Source of the DNA: Candidatus Nanoanaerosalina archaeon
GTDB lineage: Archaea > Nanohalarchaeota > Nanosalinia > Nanosalinales > Nanoanaerosalinaceae
Assembly (NCBI GenBank): GCA_022729275.1
Contig: JALDAH010000003.1
Coordinates: forward strand, 1-33,215
Length of the DNA: 33,215 nucleotides
Reading direction: 5' to 3'
In this document: positions 28,416 to 33,215 of the stretch, piece after piece
Layout of the letters: every line of letters begins with the position of its first letter
How positions within the stretch are numbered: position 1 is the stretch's first letter
Notes under the pieces: generated by a model
Databases searched by the model: none
The model's input: the letters and a program-made list of their open reading frames with translations, nothing else
What the model was told of the DNA's origin: nothing
Program-made: the position numbers and the translations under genes

Positions 28416-28463
28416 GTTTTTGCTCCCACCTTTTTTTAAATATCGGTTTCTCTTTTCTTACTG

Positions 28464-28994
28464 ATGATAAAAGGAAGGCTTTTGCAGAACAGAGTGCGTG
28501 TTTGGGAAAACTTCGAAGACATCCATGAGGAATTATACTATGGAAAAGTGTTCGAGAATCACATGGATCTTTCTTTGTGTGAAGCGATGCACCTTGTGGA
28601 AAGAGACGAACTTGAAGTGTCGGACGGAGATGGTAAGATAAATATAGAAGACTTATTTGATAGTTTTTGTTCCCTTGACGAGGAATTTCAGCATAAATAC
28701 ATTGTTTATTCGGATTTGAGGGAGAGAGGTTATATTTTGAAGTCAGGTTTCAAATTCGGAGCTCATTTCAGAGTATATCCCAGAGGTGTTAACCCCTACA
28801 AGGACGGTCCCAAGTCCCAGAAGGAGCATACCAAATGGGTGGTGCATGCAGTTCCTGAAGATCATTCATTGACTTTTTCTGAGATGTCTAGGGCTGTTAG
28901 GCTTGCTCAGAATATCAGATCTACCATGCTCTGGGGTGTGGTGGATTCCGAGAAGGGTGTTACTTATTACAAGGTTGAGAGGATAACTCCCTGA
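28464..28994 (+). CDS. endA: tRNA-splicing endonuclease (single-unit, ~176 aa)
   Basis: YSDLRERGYILKSGFKFGAHFRVYPRG, EHTKWVVHAVPE, STMLWGVVDSEKGVTYYKVERITP (catalytic Tyr/His/Lys contexts). Confidence 0.94.
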   Translation: MIKGRLLQNRVRVWENFEDIHEELYYGKVFENHMDLSLCEAMHLVERDELEVSDGDGKINIEDLFDSFCSLDEEFQHKYIVYSDLRERGYILKSGFKFGAHFRVYPRGVNPYKDGPKSQKEHTKWVVHAVPEDHSLTFSEMSRAVRLAQNIRSTMLWGVVDSEKGVTYYKVERITP

Positions 28995-29040
28995 TTTTTT
29001 TCCGACAAATATTTTATACAGAGCAAGGCAATCATTTAAC

Positions 29041-30270
29041 ATGGTTAAGAGGAAGGGTCAGACTGTAGGAGTTGATTTTGCTATAGCAATGTCAATTTTT
29101 GTGATAACCGTTGTGACAGGTATTTTCTACGCGGTGAATGTTTCCATACCTTCCAGTCCTTTCAGCGAACAGGTTAGGAGTTCAACATTAGAAGCTGGAA
29201 AAAGTTTTTACACCATGACTTCATGGGAGAAGTACATGTACACCGTTCAAACATCAGATGTTTTTGGTGTACAGGACTACCCTATAGAAATAGATTTCCG
29301 GACGAATTATCCTCTAGAGAATTTTTCAAGGATACTTGAGAACGGGGACAACATATCAGCAGATTTTTACAATGAGCTCAACCAGACGGTTTTCCTTGCA
29401 GATCTCTCCCAGGACTACGAACTGATTTACACAGAGGATAAGAACCTGGGCGATCAAGAAACAGAGGAAAAGATATTCTCCGATGATGATCACAATGTAT
29501 GGAACGATGTTGGTCTTGAGGCATCCGTTGGTGATGATGGCATCGAGAGCTACAATCTTTCTGATGATGCTCTGATAAATTATATGGATATAGATGGAGG
29601 TGGTAAACCAGATCTTTTTTCAGGAAATTTGAGGGAGTACTTCGAATATGGCGATTTATCTTTAAGGTTTTTTGGAGGTTCGAGTATAGTCAAGGTCCAT
29701 GGAAACGATGATGCGAATATCAATTTCTCTGATTCATATGAAGAAGCAGTTTTTGGCAATATCACGGGAGAGACAGAATCGGTGGATTTCTCAGGAGGAG
29801 AATCCTTTTCAGGTCACGCGGATTTTTTCAACCTCACGGGACAGGTTGAAAATTTTTACTTTTTGAGCGGATCCATGGATATAGAGGCATACGGATCCGG
29901 AGATAATATAATGATCGAAATCAACATGGGTTCAGATGATTCTCTGTTTTATGCGGGAGATTCCCAAGAATTTGAGGGTATGAAACAGGTTTTTTTCGAC
30001 CATTCTCATGAAAAACTGTCGGTTTCCAGGAAGTCGTCAACACTTTCTGATACTAAGATCAAAGAACTGGGAGAGATGGACTACGAGACATTCGGGCAGA
30101 GCCTTGGAATCGTGGAGATGGGATACAATATAACGGTTGAAGATGTTTTTTCGAAGGGAGGAAACATCCCATCAGGTCAAGACGTTTTTGTTCTCGAGTA
30201 CCCTGTTACCATAACCGATTCAAGGGGTAACCGCACCAATAAGTTTTTTAGGCTCGGTGTGTGGACCTGA
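29041..30270 (+). CDS. Large extracellular protein with class III (pilin-like) N-terminus
   Basis: MVKRKGQTVGVDFAIAMSIFVITVVTGIFYAV: basic residues + GQ then an ~20-residue hydrophobic helix, followed by ~370 acidic residues with no second TM. Confidence 0.6.
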   Translation: MVKRKGQTVGVDFAIAMSIFVITVVTGIFYAVNVSIPSSPFSEQVRSSTLEAGKSFYTMTSWEKYMYTVQTSDVFGVQDYPIEIDFRTNYPLENFSRILENGDNISADFYNELNQTVFLADLSQDYELIYTEDKNLGDQETEEKIFSDDDHNVWNDVGLEASVGDDGIESYNLSDDALINYMDIDGGGKPDLFSGNLREYFEYGDLSLRFFGGSSIVKVHGNDDANINFSDSYEEAVFGNITGETESVDFSGGESFSGHADFFNLTGQVENFYFLSGSMDIEAYGSGDNIMIEINMGSDDSLFYAGDSQEFEGMKQVFFDHSHEKLSVSRKSSTLSDTKIKELGEMDYETFGQSLGIVEMGYNITVEDVFSKGGNIPSGQDVFVLEYPVTITDSRGNRTNKFFRLGVWT

Positions 30271-30432
30271 AAGAAACAATCTCAAAACCTTTTTAAGTAT
30301 TGTTCTGTAAATCTTTAGGCAATGAAGGGTGGATATCTTACACTTCGGTTATCCAAGTAGTTCTTTTCCAAACAGTTTTCTCAATTTCTTTTCTGAAATA
30401 ATTCTAGAAGTGAAAGTTATGGAGGTTTTAAT

Positions 30433-32361
30433 ATGAACAATATCGAACTAGAGTTTCCTGATGGATCAAAAAACGAATTTAAACAAGGAATAACAGTAGA
30501 AGAAGTAGCTTACAGTATAGGTACAGGCCTTGGAGATGCTTGTATTGCTGGAAAGCTTGATGGAGAACTTGTTGCAAAGGAACAAGAGATATATTCTGAC
30601 GCTGTTATAGAGATAGTAACAGAGGATTCTGAAGACTACATAAAGGTTTTAAGACACACAGCATCCCACATATTAGCTCATGCTGTTCAGAAAGTTTTTG
30701 GAGATGTGAAACTTGGTATGGGCAAATGGGCGGACAATGAACGATTTTACTATGATTTTGGAGATCTTGACGTGGAAAAGAGCGATTTCGAGGCTATAAA
30801 GGATGAGATGATTTCTATAATCGAAAAAGACTTTGAAATTGAGAGAGTTGAAAAAAGCCTCGAAGAAGCAGAAGAGATACTGTCCGATCAGCCCTTTAAG
30901 ATGGAGCTTCTGAAAGAAATTGATTCAGAGGGTGGAGATATAACTTTTTACAAGCACGGCGATTTTATAGATCTTTGTAGGGGACCTCATGTCAAATCGA
31001 CAGGAGAAGTTAAATCATTCAAGCTTTTGGAAATCTCAGGAGCATACTGGAGAGGAGAAGAATCCAACGAGATGCATACAAGGATATATGGAACTGCTTT
31101 CACGAAAGAAAAAGAATTAGAAGAATTTCTGGAAAAGATGAGAAAAGCAAAGAAGAGAGATCATCGCAAGATTGGCAAGGAGATGGGAATATTTCAGATA
31201 AACGAGATCGCTGGTTCAGGACTTCCTCTCTTCGGTCCAAATGGAAAAAAAATAATCAACCAGTTGCAGTCGTACATGCACGAGATAAACGACAGGCTTG
31301 ATCACGTATCTGTACAGACTCCTCATGTTTACAGAACAGAACTTTGGAAGAAGTCAGGTCACTACGAAAACTACAGGGAGGACATGTTTTTGATGGATGT
31401 GGACGATGAAGAGTATGGTATGAAACCCATGAACTGTCCCGGGCACTGCCTTATCTACAAAAATCAGTCAAGAAGTTACAGAGATCTGCCTATACGTTAT
31501 GCTGAAGACGGAACAGTGTACCGTAGAGAACAGAAAGGAGAGCTCTCAGGCCTTTTCAGGCTTTGGGGATTCACACAGGATGATGCACATCTATTTGTAA
31601 GGCCTGATCAGATAAAAGAAGAGGTTTCAAACCTTTTAGAATCCGCAGTAGAAATCATGAAGACTATGGGAATGGATTTTTCCATTAAACTCGCAACCAA
31701 AAATCCTGATAGATACATGGGAAGTGATGAGATATGGGATAAATCAGAGAGTCTGTTGGAAGAAGTCCTAGAGGAAACTAAAGTTGAATGGGAATTAGAA
31801 CCTGAAGACGCTGCTTTTTACGGCCCGAAAATCGATTTTGCTATGATCGATGCACTTGGAAGAGAATGGGACGGACCAACAATCCAGCTTGATTTTAACA
31901 TGCCTGAAGCGTTTGATCTGAACTACAAGGGCGAGGACAACGAAGACCACAGATGTGTGATGATCCATAGAGCTCTATTGGGAAGCTATGACAGATTTCT
32001 AGGTGTGCTGATCGAACATTTTGGAGGAAACTTTCCTGCATGGCTGGCACCTGAACAGGTCAGGATTCTACCTGTCAGTGATGAATACATAGGTTATGCT
32101 GAGAAAGTGAAGGAGGAGATCTCAGGTTTCAGGGTAGAGATAGAGGAAAGGTCATGGACTTTAGGCAAGAAAATTCAGGCCTCTCATGACGACAGGGTTC
32201 CCTACATGCTTATAGTAGGGGATAATGAGAAGGGTTCTGGAACAGTTTCAGTTCGTGACAGAAATGAGAGAGAAGCTAGAGATGTTGAGATATCAGAGTT
32301 TATCGACCATCTAGAGGATGAAGTGGAAGAAAAATCGTTGGAGCTCAGTTTTTTGGACTGA
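30433..32361 (+). CDS. thrS: Threonyl-tRNA synthetase, bacterial-type architecture (TGS + N2 editing domain)
   Basis: N-terminal TGS, editing HTASHILAHAV and DLCRGPH, catalytic MKPMNCPGHCLIYKNQSRSYRDLPIRYAEDGTVYRREQKGELSGLFRLWGFTQDDAH; SD GGAGG upstream. Confidence 0.96.
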   Translation: MNNIELEFPDGSKNEFKQGITVEEVAYSIGTGLGDACIAGKLDGELVAKEQEIYSDAVIEIVTEDSEDYIKVLRHTASHILAHAVQKVFGDVKLGMGKWADNERFYYDFGDLDVEKSDFEAIKDEMISIIEKDFEIERVEKSLEEAEEILSDQPFKMELLKEIDSEGGDITFYKHGDFIDLCRGPHVKSTGEVKSFKLLEISGAYWRGEESNEMHTRIYGTAFTKEKELEEFLEKMRKAKKRDHRKIGKEMGIFQINEIAGSGLPLFGPNGKKIINQLQSYMHEINDRLDHVSVQTPHVYRTELWKKSGHYENYREDMFLMDVDDEEYGMKPMNCPGHCLIYKNQSRSYRDLPIRYAEDGTVYRREQKGELSGLFRLWGFTQDDAHLFVRPDQIKEEVSNLLESAVEIMKTMGMDFSIKLATKNPDRYMGSDEIWDKSESLLEEVLEETKVEWELEPEDAAFYGPKIDFAMIDALGREWDGPTIQLDFNMPEAFDLNYKGEDNEDHRCVMIHRALLGSYDRFLGVLIEHFGGNFPAWLAPEQVRILPVSDEYIGYAEKVKEEISGFRVEIEERSWTLGKKIQASHDDRVPYMLIVGDNEKGSGTVSVRDRNEREARDVEISEFIDHLEDEVEEKSLELSFLD

Positions 32362-32440
32362 GCTATCCCAACATATATTCTCCCAGCGCTGATTAATTTT
32401 AAATACTGAACAAACAAACTTTTTTTTAGGTAGTACTAAA

Positions 32441-32677
32441 ATGTTAGGTCTAAAGATGCTGAAAGGTTATATAACACTAGCAGTAGCTATTCTGACCGTT
32501 GTGTTATTTGTAATCCTTTCTGGTATTGGAGAAAAGATTAGCATGGAGTATATTGTGCTTAATATACTTGTAATACTTCTCACAGGTGCTGTGCTTTTGA
32601 ATTCCATTATTCAAATACACATCTTCGAGGAGGCAGAAAAGCTTCGAAAGAAATTCGTTGATGAGAAAGAGGAATAA
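32441..32677 (+). CDS. Small two-TM membrane protein
   Basis: YITLAVAILTVVLFVILSGI and YIVLNILVILLTGAVLLNSIIQIHIF, then a charged tail. Confidence 0.6.
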   Translation: MLGLKMLKGYITLAVAILTVVLFVILSGIGEKISMEYIVLNILVILLTGAVLLNSIIQIHIFEEAEKLRKKFVDEKEE

Positions 32678-32704
32678 TCTCCCTTCTCTTCTATTTTTTT
32701 ATTT

Positions 32705-33215
32705 TTAATCTACAACAGTTGGAGAGGTCTTTTCATACTCTTTTATCTTTTCTTCCATCTCTTTCACCGTCTCACGGTTATCTTTTAGTTCTTCTGTTAA
32801 TTCTTCAAGCCTCTGTGTTAACTGTACTAGTTTATCCTCATTGTTTATTGTTTTATGGGTGTTCTCAGACAACTTTTCCGTAGTTCTCTCCATCTGTTCC
32901 TCTATATTTTCAACTTCTGTTGTTGCTTTTGAGGTCTTTTCAAGAACGTTTTTCTCTATATCTTCTATCCTGTTATCAAGCTGCTCTATCTTTTTTATCC
33001 TTGCTTCTTCCTTATCCTTGACCACATCTTCTCTATCCATCAGTTTGTCGTACATATCTCTGATATCTTCTAGATGGTTGTTGATTTTGTCTTTTAGGTC
33101 TTTTTTAGCTTTTTCTACATCTTTGACCTGTTTTTCGTATTTAGTTCTGGTATCTTTTAGTTGGTTGTTGATTTTGTCTTTTAGGTCTTTTTTAGCTTTT
33201 TCTACATCTTTGACC
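32705..33215 (-). CDS. Coiled-coil protein with tandem 29-aa repeats, N-terminus outside the window
   Basis: The frame stays open past the listed Met at 33055 to the window edge: VKDVEKAKKDLKDKINNQLKDTRTKYEKQVKDVEKAKKDLKDKINNHLEDIRDMYDKL... Confidence 0.7.
   Translation of the reverse strand, partial: VKDVEKAKKDLKDKINNQLKDTRTKYEKQVKDVEKAKKDLKDKINNHLEDIRDMYDKLMDREDVVKDKEEARIKKIEQLDNRIEDIEKNVLEKTSKATTEVENIEEQMERTTEKLSENTHKTINNEDKLVQLTQRLEELTEELKDNRETVKEMEEKIKEYEKTSPTVVD
33064..33215. repeat. 87-bp in-frame tandem repeat (1.7 units visible)
   Basis: TGGTTGTTGATTTTGTC...CATCTTTGACC at 33075-33128 is repeated without mismatch at 33162-33215 (offset 87 bp = 29 codons). Confidence 0.9.

Noticed and set aside
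33064-33215. CRISPR-like direct repeats
   Set aside because: Repeats are in-frame, contiguous 87-bp coding units with no unique spacers.

Overview
This 33 kb window is densely packed and looks like a low-GC archaeal chromosome. The reduced, host-dependent-looking gene complement suggests DPANN; the lineage is inference. Housekeeping content: four aminoacyl-tRNA synthetases (Glu, Met, Val and a bacterial-type Thr), aRF1, ribosomal proteins uS2, L7Ae, S28e, L24e and L18a/LX, prefoldin alpha, FtsY, RNase J, tRNA-splicing endonuclease EndA, nucleotide-pool sanitation enzymes (RdgB/HAM1-like, MazG-like), TatD, NucS/EndoMS, an Lhr-type helicase, a membrane-anchored staphylococcal-type nuclease and several lineage-specific secreted or coiled-coil proteins. 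Two small ribosomal genes (L24e, LX) and one other small ORF are missing from the supplied ORF track. A tRNA-Glu(UUC) gene carries a 78-nt intron with a canonical bulge-helix-bulge, and the window also encodes the matching endonuclease. The strongest candidate for an undescribed system is a shared palindromic element (TATAACACTGTTATA, core TAACRCTGTTA). It lies in the promoters of nucS and the lhr-like helicase, with a weaker copy at a membrane-protein gene, which suggests a small DNA-repair-linked archaeal regulon. A second notable signal is an S2-MEMO-RNaseJ-GluRS cluster that appears to have lost the mevalonate/isoprenoid genes usually embedded there and that carries a MEMO protein lacking its metal ligands.
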